DNA from: an uncultured Fibrobacter sp.
GTDB taxonomy: Bacteria > Fibrobacterota > Fibrobacteria > Fibrobacterales > Fibrobacteraceae
Assembly (NCBI GenBank): GCA_934691725.1
Contig: CAKUTF010000017.1
Span: 1 to 51,246 of the forward strand
Length of the DNA stretch: 51,246 nucleotides
Direction of reading: 5' to 3'
Positions 17,332 to 25,017 of this stretch are shown here, piece after piece. The notes beneath the pieces are model-generated. The model was given only the letters and a program-made list of their open reading frames with translations, searched no databases and was not told where the DNA came from. The position numbers and the translations under genes were made by a program. Numbering within the stretch: the stretch's first letter is position 1; every line of letters starts with the position of its first letter.

Positions 17332-18575
17332 TTTTTTCCCCTCGTTTTTGCCGGAACCTTTGTTCCAACTTTTTGGGACTTGAGCCGTTCCGACGAAATC
17401 ACTTTGGACGAATCGAAGCGAGCTTCGGGAACTTTCGGCAGGATATTTTGCTTGGACAGATCGATGTAGCGTCCGCTGGCGAGAGTCTTTGTTCCGGCAA
17501 GCTTGAGGTGCTGCACCTTTCCTTCGTCAAATACGATTCGAATCGTGTCTCCCGCGGCTTCGTTCTTGCCTTCGATGATGCGCTGTTTTTCTCCGACGTG
17601 GAAATAGGTACTTTGCGCCTCCCCAGAAATCAACGCGCCCTGCAGCTTCCCGTTCCGAAAGGAAAGGTCGAGCCTTCCGCCGTCCATGCTGTTTTTGTAA
17701 TCGGCGAAATCCGCTTCGTAAAAGGTTCCGTGCGCATTGAGATTCACATAAAGGCTTTGAATCTTGTCGTCCGCAAATTCCGCGTAGAGCGTATCCCCGA
17801 CCGCCTCGGTATATTGATCGGGCTTTCCGCGCTTGCCCTTTTCGTGCTGTTTTCCGTGGGCGTTCCGGATGACCAGCGCGCTTTTGAGCGTCCGTTTGTC
17901 CGCATCGATCGTCAGGTAAATCGAGTCTCCGGTAAGCTCGTAACCGTCCATGGTGAATTTGGGATTTCCCTTGAGCGAGACCCAGCCCTGCTTCTTGTCG
18001 AGGTAGCCCGAGTCGCAGGTCACGACCATTCCGCCCTGCGTAATGACGACGTTTTGGAAGGCCTTGGCAAACTCCGCATTCTGGTCAAACGAGATGAACT
18101 CCGCCCGCACGGAAGTCGTGTCGATTTTTCCGCTTTTCTGGACTTGATATTGGTGCAGGAGGGGCTTCTGGGTAAGGGTCAGAATTTTTTCCTTCTTGTT
18201 GTAAACCAGATGGTTTCCGAAGAACGCGTATGTTCCCGCGGAATCCTTCGCCTCGACCGAGCCTTTCGCCGTCGCGATTTCCGTCTTGCGCCGGTAGCTG
18301 CCGCTCTTCGCCTTGATGTAGCCGTCGGGATGCGTAAAGATAAAGTTTCCCTCGCAATCGACCTGGTCCGAATTTTTGTTCCATGTGGCGCGTCCCGTGC
18401 GAAACTCGATGGAATCGTGCGTGAAGCGGACCCGCCCGTTCAAAAGGAGAAACCCCGCCTTCCGCATCGCAGCGAGACTGTCGGCGTGCCGCATCACGAG
18501 CGGCGACGTCTGCGCAGCGGCCTGCGAACAAATTCCGCACAAAAAAATCCAGAGAATCGCCGCCCGAAATTTCAC
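17328..18575 (-). CDS. lptA: LptA/OstA-like periplasmic LPS-transport protein
   Basis: A 415-residue exported protein with a signal peptide (FRAAILWIFLCGICSQAAA) and repeated OstA-type beta-jellyroll strands such as NGRVRFTHDSIEFRTGRATW and CEGNFIFTHPDGYIKAKSG. It is about twice the length of E. coli LptA (about 185 residues), so it probably holds two OstA units. The position between lptC and lptB, with 4-bp overlaps on both sides, supports a role as the periplasmic bridge carrying LPS to LptD. Confidence 0.85.
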   Translation of the reverse strand: MKFRAAILWIFLCGICSQAAAQTSPLVMRHADSLAAMRKAGFLLLNGRVRFTHDSIEFRTGRATWNKNSDQVDCEGNFIFTHPDGYIKAKSGSYRRKTEIATAKGSVEAKDSAGTYAFFGNHLVYNKKEKILTLTQKPLLHQYQVQKSGKIDTTSVRAEFISFDQNAEFAKAFQNVVITQGGMVVTCDSGYLDKKQGWVSLKGNPKFTMDGYELTGDSIYLTIDADKRTLKSALVIRNAHGKQHEKGKRGKPDQYTEAVGDTLYAEFADDKIQSLYVNLNAHGTFYEADFADYKNSMDGGRLDLSFRNGKLQGALISGEAQSTYFHVGEKQRIIEGKNEAAGDTIRIVFDEGKVQHLKLAGTKTLASGRYIDLSKQNILPKVPEARFDSSKVISSERLKSQKVGTKVPAKTRGKK

Positions 18576-19234
18576 CTGGAACCTCCGGTCGGCGGCAAGT
18601 GCGGTACGGGACTTTCCAGATGTTCCGCGTTCTGTTTCTCGTCCTCTTCCTTGAGGCGCTTGGCGGCATCCTGGAAAATTCCCGTCACGTCCGAAAGGAT
18701 GTGCCAGTTCTCCATCTTGGTATCGCTTTCGAAACCCTTTCCCTGCAGCACGTCGCCGTCCTCGCTCACCACGCGGACGTAGCTTTCCGTCTTGACCAGA
18801 TTGTCCTTCTTATGCCACAAAAGGGAATCCGCCCGAACCGATGCGCCTTTGGGCGTAATCGCATAGACGTGTCCGTAGGCATAGACGTAATTCATCCGGC
18901 TGTCTAGCGTCCCCGAATCCGCGCGCAAAAAGGCGGAGCGTTCTCCGAGCGAATCGAAAATATCGACGAGAATCGGCTTCGCAAATATTTTTTCCGTTCC
19001 GCCCCAGCGTTCGAGATACGCAGTCTTCACCTTCCAGGAAAGCCTTTCCTTTTCGTAAAAGTCAAGGAGCGTTGTGTCCGTAAAGAGCATCATCGGGCGT
19101 TCGACCGCTTCGCTTTCAAACGGCAAATCTTCTTCGGGTTCTTCGCAGGCCGAGAGCAAAAGAAACGCCAAAACGCCGACGCAGGAAAGCGTCCGCAAGA
19201 ATGGATTGGAGCTGCCTAGCAAAAAATGTGCCAT
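18572..19234 (-). CDS. lptC: LPS export component LptC, lipoprotein form
   Basis: A 220-residue LptC-family protein linking LptB2FG to LptA. E. coli LptC is held by a transmembrane helix, but here the N-terminus carries a lipobox (LLSAC near residues 27-31), so a lipid anchor is predicted. The downstream sequence (MMLFTDTTLLDFYEKERLSW, then VRADSLLWHKKDNLVKTES) matches the LptC pattern. It is the first gene of the lptC-lptA-lptB-rpoN operon; the promoter should lie in 19235-19419. Confidence 0.85.
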   Translation of the reverse strand: MAHFLLGSSNPFLRTLSCVGVLAFLLLSACEEPEEDLPFESEAVERPMMLFTDTTLLDFYEKERLSWKVKTAYLERWGGTEKIFAKPILVDIFDSLGERSAFLRADSGTLDSRMNYVYAYGHVYAITPKGASVRADSLLWHKKDNLVKTESYVRVVSEDGDVLQGKGFESDTKMENWHILSDVTGIFQDAAKRLKEEDEKQNAEHLESPVPHLPPTGGSR

Positions 19235-19419
19235 CTGGAATTAAAAATACAATAATTGAAAACTTCGGGACAAAAATTCAGGCGGGACCGGAAAGCGATT
19301 CGGATTTTTTTGAAGAACCTGCGTAAAAGCCTTGACAAAGCGTTTTTTTTCTTACACTTGAAAATGTCCGCTTGACGACACGCTGCGCGGGACAGAATTT
19401 CTAACACAAGGAATATCGG
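19235..19419. promoter_or_regulatory. divergent intergenic region lptC / small lipoprotein
   Basis: This 185-bp gap separates divergent genes and must carry both promoters. On the plus strand TTGACA at 19332-19337 is followed by an AT-rich stretch and TACACT at 19353, a short-spaced possible sigma-70 type promoter for the gene at 19420. No clear minus-strand promoter was identified. Confidence 0.4.
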
Positions 19420-19971
19420 ATGAAAATCTCTTATTTGCTGCTGGCGACGTTTTGTTTGGCGATGTTCACGGGATGCGGGGGAAACCGTTATTACAAAAAC
19501 TACAATGGCGGACGTTTTCCCAAAACGAAATGGTGCAACCTGGTTAGTGCGGAAGCCGAGTACTACAACACGGGAAGGACTTTGGAAGAGCTAGTTGGGC
19601 ACTACAAAAGTGAAGACTATCGTATGATTGGGATGGGTTTTTACAATGGCAAGAACCTCAATGCAAAACATCAAAAAAAGATTGTCGAGGCTTGCCGGGC
19701 GATTGGCGGTAATCGCGCGATATTTGGTTCAAACAAAATTTTCTATTTCCGGGAAGTTGAGGATGAAGAAAAAGAAGACGACGCTAAAAGCGAATGCGTC
19801 CGCCGCAAGGATTATATCAAACCATCGCTGCTTTGCAACAAATATTTCCACAACTCAAAAGGCTTTTATTGGAATCCGATAGAGGAAAAATGCCAACCTT
19901 TCCAAGGTCGAACCGAAACCGTTGAAGAAATCTGTGCGTTAGCCGACGAAAGTTCTCGCCCATCGGATTAA
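19420..19971 (+). CDS. small hypothetical lipoprotein
   Basis: A 183-residue protein with a short signal and a lipobox-like AMFTGC near residue 19. The mature part is hydrophilic, with an acidic stretch (EVEDEEKEDD) and five cysteines after it, some spaced as C-x9-C, that could form disulfides. ATG 19420 follows an AAGGA ribosome site. I do not recognise the family. The next gene begins 38 bp downstream on the same strand, but a shared function is not evident. Confidence 0.7.
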   Translation: MKISYLLLATFCLAMFTGCGGNRYYKNYNGGRFPKTKWCNLVSAEAEYYNTGRTLEELVGHYKSEDYRMIGMGFYNGKNLNAKHQKKIVEACRAIGGNRAIFGSNKIFYFREVEDEEKEDDAKSECVRRKDYIKPSLLCNKYFHNSKGFYWNPIEEKCQPFQGRTETVEEICALADESSRPSD

Positions 19972-20009
19972 GCTCGAAAATTGGTTTTTAGTTTTCTACA
20001 TTGTTCCCG

Positions 20010-21125
20010 ATGATTATTGGGCTTGTTATCGATACCTATGACGCGCTGAACAACGGCACGACAGCTTCGGCGCGGCGCTTTGTAGAAAACCTCCGGGCGG
20101 AAGGCCATACGGTCCGGGTGCTCACCGCGGGCGTTCCCGGCAAGGACAAGTTTATCCTTCCGAAGTGGAACATTCCGATCGTTTCGCGCTTTGCCGACCC
20201 TCAGGGAATCACGTTCGCCAAAATCGATGAAAAAGTCATCGGGGAATTTCTGGCCGGGCTCGATGTCGTACATTTCTATTTGCCGTTTCCTCTCGCAAGA
20301 GCTGTCGAAAAGACGGCTCGCGAAATGAACATCCCGTGCCTCGCCGCGTTTCACGTCCAGGCGGAAAACATCACCTACAACATCGGGCTAGGAAAAGTCG
20401 CGCTGGCGGCAAAATTCTTTTACAGGTTCCTCTACCATTATTTCTACAAGCGTTTTCGCGACATCCACTGCCCCACAGAATTCATTGCAAGCGAACTGCG
20501 GGCGAACGGCTACAAGGCAAACCTGCACGTTATCAGCAACGGCGTCGATGCGGCTTTTACGCCAGGCGAACCGATTCCCCACGAAAACATCCGCATACTG
20601 ATGATAGGCAGGCTCTCGCCCGAAAAACGCCAGGACCTGATTATCGAAGCCGCCAAGAAATCCAGGTATGCGGATAGGCTTCAACTCGTGTTTGCGGGCC
20701 AGGGACCGCTTCTCGAAAAATACAAGCGGCTTTCCGAGGGGCTTCCGCGTGAACCGATTTTCGGATTTTACTCGACCGAGGAACTTTTGAAAATCATCCG
20801 CAGCACGGACATCTACGTCCACGCCTCCGATGCGGAAATCGAGGCCATCGCCTGCATGGAAGCCTTTGCCTGCGGACTCGTTCCGATTATCGCCAATTCG
20901 CCGAAAAGCGCGACGGTTCACTTTGCGCTCGACGAACGATCGCTTTTTAAGCAGGGAGATTCCGGCGATCTCGCCCAAAAAATTGACTACTGGATCGAAC
21001 ATCCCGAGGAAAAGTCCGAGATGAGTAAGCGGTATATCGAAGAGGGGAACCGTTACCGCGTCAAGGAATCCGTCCGCAAGATGGAAGAGGTTTACAGAAA
21101 CTTGAAGCCGGGACGTCCATCGTGA
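20010..21125 (+). CDS. GT4 glycosyltransferase, glycolipid-synthase-like
   Basis: A 371-residue GT-B enzyme. The N-terminus (GLVIDTYDALNNGTTASARR) resembles processive diacylglycerol glucosyltransferases and alpha-glycolipid synthases. The donor lobe has LMIGRLSPEKRQDLII and the E-x7-E motif in EIEAIACMEAFACG. ATG 20010 is chosen over an in-frame TTG at 20001; no clear ribosome site is seen. The stop overlaps the GTG start option of the next gene by 4 bp, suggesting coupling. A membrane glycolipid product is likely but not shown. Confidence 0.85.
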   Translation: MIIGLVIDTYDALNNGTTASARRFVENLRAEGHTVRVLTAGVPGKDKFILPKWNIPIVSRFADPQGITFAKIDEKVIGEFLAGLDVVHFYLPFPLARAVEKTAREMNIPCLAAFHVQAENITYNIGLGKVALAAKFFYRFLYHYFYKRFRDIHCPTEFIASELRANGYKANLHVISNGVDAAFTPGEPIPHENIRILMIGRLSPEKRQDLIIEAAKKSRYADRLQLVFAGQGPLLEKYKRLSEGLPREPIFGFYSTEELLKIIRSTDIYVHASDAEIEAIACMEAFACGLVPIIANSPKSATVHFALDERSLFKQGDSGDLAQKIDYWIEHPEEKSEMSKRYIEEGNRYRVKESVRKMEEVYRNLKPGRPS

Positions 21126-22189
21126 AAATGTTTTCGTACACAGGAATCGTTAGCTCTCTTTGTGCGATTCTCTTGTTCGCAGCGTTCTGCTCCGCCGAGA
21201 ATCCTATCCAAAAACTCCACGTCCGCGGACAAATCGGAAAACCGAAAATCGATACGGTACAAAAGACAGTTTTTGTCACGGTAAACTATTACGGGAAGAA
21301 CGGAACCTATCCGCTTTCGCGAGCCGTCGTCGAAAACTTTTCGCTTCGGGATTCCTTGGAAAGTACGCTCCGCGACTCGTTGGATTTGCGCAACTGGACA
21401 TCATTTAAAATCGGGAACGAAAACTGGAAAATCAAGGGCGGATACCAGCTCCCCGGCAGTTCTTTTTCGGAATGGCACAGCGAAGAGGTTCCGGGATTCA
21501 TCACGTTCGGGCATGTCACCTGCGATGAAATGGTCGGGAAAACGTCTAATCATCGCATTTGGGACAATGGCAACCCGGCGTTTTCCGCTTCGGGCAGCAA
21601 AAAATGGCCCACGAAAAAAGTGAAGCTCGCGGACAGCAGCTATGCGGCAATGCTTACGACAAGGAAAGTCGTCGGCGTCATCGCGAGCGGAAACCTTTTC
21701 ACCGGAAGGATCGTCCGCAACATGAGTCTCAAGCAGCTTCTCGGGTTCACCGACAAGGACGGCAAAGCTTTGATTCAATGGGGCGTCCTGTTCGAAGCGC
21801 GTCCCAAGGCGTTACGAGTCAAGTTCAAGTATGACGGACGTGGCGATTCCTGCACCGTCATGGCGACGCTCGAAAACAGGAAAGACGGAACGCGGCGTTT
21901 TATTGGCGTTGCCTGGTACAGCTCGACAACCGATTACGATACGTCCAAGGAAGGCGTGCTCTCCATTTCAAAGCCCGACAAAAACGGTCTCCGCACGCTC
22001 GAAACAAAGTTCATCTATGGGCGTTCCCACGCAAATGCCGACCCGATGCCGGAAGGCGCAGTACAAGGAAACGCGGACGAACCGATTACCCATGTAAACG
22101 TCGTCTTTGCAAGCAGCCGCAAGGGCGACTATTTCAAGGGAAAGGAAAACGCGACATTGATTGTCAAGGATTTTCAGTTCGTGTATTAG
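21122..22189 (+). CDS. PCMD-domain (putative carbohydrate metabolism) exported protein
   Basis: A 355-residue exported protein with an N-terminal signal peptide ending near CSAEN. The C-terminal two thirds match the PCMD family as I know it from Bacteroidota and Fibrobacterota: WDNGNPAF, then a segment around KVVGVIASGNLFTG, a GDSC strand, and a closing VVFASSRKGDYFKGKE. Such proteins are thought to bind or act on carbohydrates outside the cell. The start is either GTG 21122, overlapping the previous stop, or ATG 21128. Confidence 0.8.
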   Translation: MKMFSYTGIVSSLCAILLFAAFCSAENPIQKLHVRGQIGKPKIDTVQKTVFVTVNYYGKNGTYPLSRAVVENFSLRDSLESTLRDSLDLRNWTSFKIGNENWKIKGGYQLPGSSFSEWHSEEVPGFITFGHVTCDEMVGKTSNHRIWDNGNPAFSASGSKKWPTKKVKLADSSYAAMLTTRKVVGVIASGNLFTGRIVRNMSLKQLLGFTDKDGKALIQWGVLFEARPKALRVKFKYDGRGDSCTVMATLENRKDGTRRFIGVAWYSSTTDYDTSKEGVLSISKPDKNGLRTLETKFIYGRSHANADPMPEGAVQGNADEPITHVNVVFASSRKGDYFKGKENATLIVKDFQFVY

Positions 22190-22440
22190 ATTTTGGAGCT
22201 TGAAGCGCGGACGTCTATGTTTAGGGATTAGGCTGCGGACGTCTAGACTTTTGGGAAACGGTAATCGGGACACGGATGCGGGGTTTCCTAGCGAACTGTT
22301 TCTGAGCACCGTCATTCCCGAGCCCGTCCGCCGACAGGCAGGCCCGTCCGCAGCGGCGGACGCAGACCCGGGATAAAAAACAGATTAGATTTCAAAACGA
22401 ATCTCCCGAAAATTTCGTTTTAAAACCGATTGTTTCTTTT
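22190..22440. repeat. intergenic mosaic repeat, copy A
   Basis: No gene is seen here. The stretch contains GCGGACGTCTATGTTTAGGG (22207), a second GCGGACGTCTAGACTTTTGG (22235), GATGCGGGG, and a GTCATTCCCG word. The same words recur near 23.4, 27.8 and 43.5 kb. From about 22390 the sequence changes to the upstream control region of the Hsp20 genes. Confidence 0.75.
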
Positions 22441-22486
22441 TGAAATGGACTTTTCGAAAATTATTCCGTTTTCGCAACGAAAATCG
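22407..22486 (+). promoter_or_regulatory. candidate enhancer sites upstream of the sigma-54 promoter
   Basis: Three palindromic TTTTCG/CGAAAA elements precede the promoter: CGAAAATTTCG (22407-22417), TTTTCGAAAA (22451-22460), and CGTTTTCG-CAA-CGAAAATCG (22467-22486). Their placement just upstream of a -24/-12 promoter would suit binding of an activator or repressor. Function is inferred from symmetry and position only. Confidence 0.4.
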
Positions 22487-22502
22487 TGGCACGGCTTTTG
22501 CT
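22487..22502 (+). promoter_or_regulatory. sigma-54 (-24/-12) promoter for hsp20 genes
   Basis: TGGCACG-GCTT-TTGCT matches the established sigma-54 consensus TGGCACG-N4-TTGCW at every fixed position, with the invariant GG and GC correctly spaced. It lies 39 bp before the first Hsp20 start, placing transcription near 22513. rpoN itself is encoded at 15067-16584. Confidence 0.85.
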
Positions 22503-22540
22503 TAAAGGATGGGTGAAAAAAGTTAAAAAGGAGATTCAAT

Positions 22541-22918
22541 ATGATGTATAACACGCAAATGATTCCAACCCGCTTCTTCGGATTGGACGACTGGTTTGAT
22601 TCTTTCCATGGAGCATCCAAGAACGATTCCGCCTGCACGCCACGCGCTGCCGTTGCTGAAAAGGACGGAGGATATATTCTGGAAGTGGATTTGCCGGGTG
22701 CGAAAAAAGAGGATATCGAGGTTCATATCGAGAACGATACGCTGAAAATCAAGGCTGTCCGTAAAACGGCTACTGCCGAGATTCATTACGAGCGAGCTTT
22801 CAAAATCGCTAGGGAACTCGACGCCAATGCGGCTGAAGTGACTTTTGAAAACGGCGTCCTGAGCGTCAAGCTCGGAAAAAAGGCTTCGGCTAGCGCCCGC
22901 AAGCTGGTCATTAAATAA
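22541..22918 (+). CDS. Hsp20/alpha-crystallin small heat-shock protein 1
   Basis: ATP-independent holdase chaperone of 125 residues. The alpha-crystallin domain runs from about residue 35 to the end: EVDLPGAKKEDIEVHIENDT, and FENGVLSVKL, which is the A-x-x-x-x-G-V-L type C-terminal signature. The ribosome site AAGGAG is well placed. It is the first of two tandem sHSP genes (28 bp apart), controlled by a sigma-54 type promoter. Confidence 0.96.
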   Translation: MMYNTQMIPTRFFGLDDWFDSFHGASKNDSACTPRAAVAEKDGGYILEVDLPGAKKEDIEVHIENDTLKIKAVRKTATAEIHYERAFKIARELDANAAEVTFENGVLSVKLGKKASASARKLVIK

Positions 22919-22946
22919 GGGAAAAATTTAATAAAAGGAGTAAATT

Positions 22947-23315
22947 ATGTATAACGAAATGGTTCCCGTTTTTGGACTGAGCAATCTCTTTGACACATTG
23001 AATGACGATGTCAAGGCGTGCGGTTCCTGTATGCCGCGGTCGTCGGTTTCCGAAAAAGGCGGAATTTACACGCTCGAAGTGGAACTGCCCGGTGTCAAAA
23101 AGAGCGATATCGATGTGGATGTCGAAGGCGACACGTTGAGTATCAAGGCTACCCGCAAGAGCGCTTCTTCGGAAATGCATTATGAGCGTTCGTTCAAACT
23201 GGCCGAGGAAATCAACCCGGATTCCGCGGAAGCTTTCTTGGAAAACGGAATTCTCACGTTCAAGTTTACCAAAAAGCAAAACGCCAATTCACAGCATAAA
23301 TTAATCGTTAAATAA
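22947..23315 (+). CDS. Hsp20/alpha-crystallin small heat-shock protein 2
   Basis: A 122-residue paralogue of the preceding gene, with EVELPGVKKSDIDVDVEGDT and FLENGILTFKF as the alpha-crystallin marks. It begins with MYNEMVPVFGLSNLFDTLND, which parallels the first copy. A strong AAAGGAG ribosome site precedes it. The pair probably forms mixed oligomers, as IbpA/IbpB do; this is inference. A terminator follows 16 bp after the stop. Confidence 0.96.
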   Translation: MYNEMVPVFGLSNLFDTLNDDVKACGSCMPRSSVSEKGGIYTLEVELPGVKKSDIDVDVEGDTLSIKATRKSASSEMHYERSFKLAEEINPDSAEAFLENGILTFKFTKKQNANSQHKLIVK

Positions 23316-23331
23316 TTCGCGGATAGCGAAG

Positions 23332-23359
23332 ACGCCCTCTAAAAAGAGGGCGTTTTTTT
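23332..23359 (+). terminator. Rho-independent terminator after hsp20 pair
   Basis: Stem ACGCCCTCT / AGAGGGCGT (23332-23340 and 23345-23353) with an AAAA loop, then seven T residues. It ends the Hsp20 transcript. Confidence 0.93.
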
Positions 23360-23429
23360 GCCTGTTACCATCCTGAATGGTGTTCAGAGCTTAGCTCGCT
23401 AGCCTGTCAAATCCCATAGCTTAAAGAGG

Positions 23430-23452
23430 ATTCCCCGGTCAAGCCGGGGAAT
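23430..23452 (+). repeat. TCAAG-loop palindromic repeat
   Basis: Stem ATTCCCCGG / CCGGGGAAT around the loop TCAAG, followed by GACAT. Same architecture as the hairpins at 27993, 43503 and 43531 but with different stem bases. Confidence 0.85.
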
Positions 23453-23511
23453 GACATTGTTGCGTGTCCTGTTTATTGTTTTACAAAAGCCTAGATGTCT
23501 GCGATCTAATC

Positions 23512-23535
23512 CCTACTCCCTCATCCCTAATCCCT
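23512..23535 (-). other. G-quadruplex-type motif
   Basis: On the minus strand four GGG runs are separated by three 4-base loops (ATTA, ATGA, AGTA), the canonical G3-N4 x3-G3 pattern. The same 24 bases occur on the plus strand at 27669-27692. Confidence 0.65.
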
Positions 23536-23619
23536 AAACTTAGACGTCCGCAGACCCATTTTTCATTACTCATTACTCATTACTCATTCCCTTAGGCGTC
23601 CGCGGACTATCGCCCAATT

Positions 23620-24063
23620 CTACTTATTCTTCAGCAGATCGCGGATTTCGGTAAGGAGGACTTCTTCCTTTGACGGTGCCGGGGGAGCCGGCGGCGCAAC
23701 CGGAGCTTCTTCCTGCTTCCGCATGTTCTGCATAAAGCCCAAAAATTTTTTCATCACCAGGAACACGACGATCGCGACAATCAGGAAATCGACAACGCCG
23801 CCGATGAAACTTCCGTATGGAATCGTCACGCCGGCTTCCGTTGTATAGGCAAGCGACTTGAGACCTTCTCCGGCGTCCTTTGCGCCGCCCATCGCGATGA
23901 GAGCCGTCACACAGGGCATCACGATATCGTTTACAAACGACGTAACGATTTTACCAAAGGCTCCGCCGATAATCACGCCTATCGCCATATCGACAATGTT
24001 GCCCTTGAACGCAAATGCCTTGAATTCTTCAATGAGGCTCGACGCCTTTCCTTTAATGCCCAT
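23620..24063 (-). CDS. mscL: large-conductance mechanosensitive channel MscL
   Basis: A 147-residue osmotic safety-valve channel. The N-terminal helix and first membrane segment (EFKAFAFKGNIVDMAIGVII, GGAFGKIVTS) are the MscL signature; the second segment is VVDFLIVAIVVFLVMKKF. A proline/alanine linker and a final helix (EEVLLTEIRDLL) complete it. The start at 24063 follows AAAGGAG; the upstream open frame is not MscL sequence. Confidence 0.96.
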   Translation of the reverse strand: MGIKGKASSLIEEFKAFAFKGNIVDMAIGVIIGGAFGKIVTSFVNDIVMPCVTALIAMGGAKDAGEGLKSLAYTTEAGVTIPYGSFIGGVVDFLIVAIVVFLVMKKFLGFMQNMRKQEEAPVAPPAPPAPSKEEVLLTEIRDLLKNK

Positions 24064-24138
24064 GCCGGACTCCTTTGTGGATTTTCCAACAAGAATAAAT
24101 TTTTTATGCCGAATTGGCACGATTGCTATCTTTGGACT

Positions 24139-25014
24139 ATGTTTTGGGTCACACTTGCACTCGGCTCCGCCCTGTTTCTAGGCTTTTACGATATTGCGAA
24201 AAAGAAAGCTCTCACCGAAAATGCGGTCTTGCCGGTGCTATTCTTCGTAAGCCTCACCTGCGCGGTGCTTCTTTCTCCCGCCTACTTTCTAGGCTTCATC
24301 CCCGCGCTTTCCGCAAGCGAACATTTTGAGCTTCTCCTCAAGGCGGTCATCGTCACCACGAGCTGGGTTTTTACGTTCCACGCCGTTTCAAGACTTCCGC
24401 TGAGCGTTACCGCCCCTGTCCGAGCGAGCGCGCCGATATTCACCATCGCCATGGCCGTAGCGTTTATGGGCGAACGCCCGAGCGCCCTTGAATGGCTGGG
24501 AATCGGAATTTCCCTCCTCGGATACCTGGCGATGAGTTTCGCTTCGCGCAAGGAAACCGGGCATTTTTTCACGAACATCTGGATCCTTTCGATGTTCTTT
24601 GGGACGTTTCTCGGGTCGGTCAGCGGCATTTACGACAAGTTTTTGTTGCAACGCGAACATTTGAACCCGCTAGCCATCCAGTTTTTCTACAACATCTACA
24701 TGGCGACACTCCAAGGAGTTCTCATCCTCGTGCTGCATCTCTCCCCAAAAGGAAGTCCCTCCCAAATCCGGTTCCAGTTTCGCCCCGTCATTTTTGCCGT
24801 AGGAGTTTTTCTCGTCGCTGCGGACAGGCTCTACTTTCTCGCTGTCCACGATCCCGACGCCCTCATTTCGGTAGTCACGATTATCCGGCGGTCCAACGTT
24901 CTCATCAGCTTTCTCGGCGGGCTTTTCCTCTTTCACGAAAGGCGTTCCGCGCTCAAGAATCTATCGATGGCGGGAATCCTTCTCGGGCTTCTCTGCTTTG
25001 CGATGAAGTCCTGA
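24139..25014 (+). CDS. EamA-family (DMT superfamily) transporter
   Basis: A 291-residue inner-membrane protein with about ten hydrophobic helices arranged as two EamA repeats. The first repeat ends with SVTAPVRASAPIFTIAMAVA and GERPSALEWLGIGISLLGY; the second with VVTIIRRSNVLISFLGGLFL and ERRSALKNLSMAGILLGLL. Both endings are the usual EamA pattern. Substrate unknown, possibly a metabolite efflux carrier. ATG 24139 is chosen because it begins directly with the first helix; ATG 24106 is an alternative. Confidence 0.87.
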   Translation: MFWVTLALGSALFLGFYDIAKKKALTENAVLPVLFFVSLTCAVLLSPAYFLGFIPALSASEHFELLLKAVIVTTSWVFTFHAVSRLPLSVTAPVRASAPIFTIAMAVAFMGERPSALEWLGIGISLLGYLAMSFASRKETGHFFTNIWILSMFFGTFLGSVSGIYDKFLLQREHLNPLAIQFFYNIYMATLQGVLILVLHLSPKGSPSQIRFQFRPVIFAVGVFLVAADRLYFLAVHDPDALISVVTIIRRSNVLISFLGGLFLFHERRSALKNLSMAGILLGLLCFAMKS

Positions 25015-25017
25015 TTT

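Larger units (their letters stand above)
23360..23619. repeat. intergenic mosaic repeat, copy B (reverse orientation)
   Basis: No gene is seen here. The minus strand reads a run of AATGAGT units, GGGTCTGCGGACGTCTAAG, a four-G-run block (23512-23535) and GCAGACATCTAGG, the same order as in copy C near 27.7 kb. A hairpin of the TCAAG-loop family lies at 23430-23452. Confidence 0.8.

Noticed and set aside
17310..18782. 490-residue plus-strand frame opposite lptA
   Set aside because: Antisense shadow of the lptA-like gene, caused by codon bias; no recognisable motif or ribosome site.
23360..23619. CRISPR array suspected from short repeated words
   Set aside because: Repeats are 7-base tandem words and scattered blocks, without regular spacers, and no cas gene is present.
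24115..24127. TGGCACGATTGC upstream of the EamA transporter as a sigma-54 promoter
   Set aside because: The GG and GC elements are only 7 bases apart instead of 10, and part of the site could lie inside an alternative coding start.
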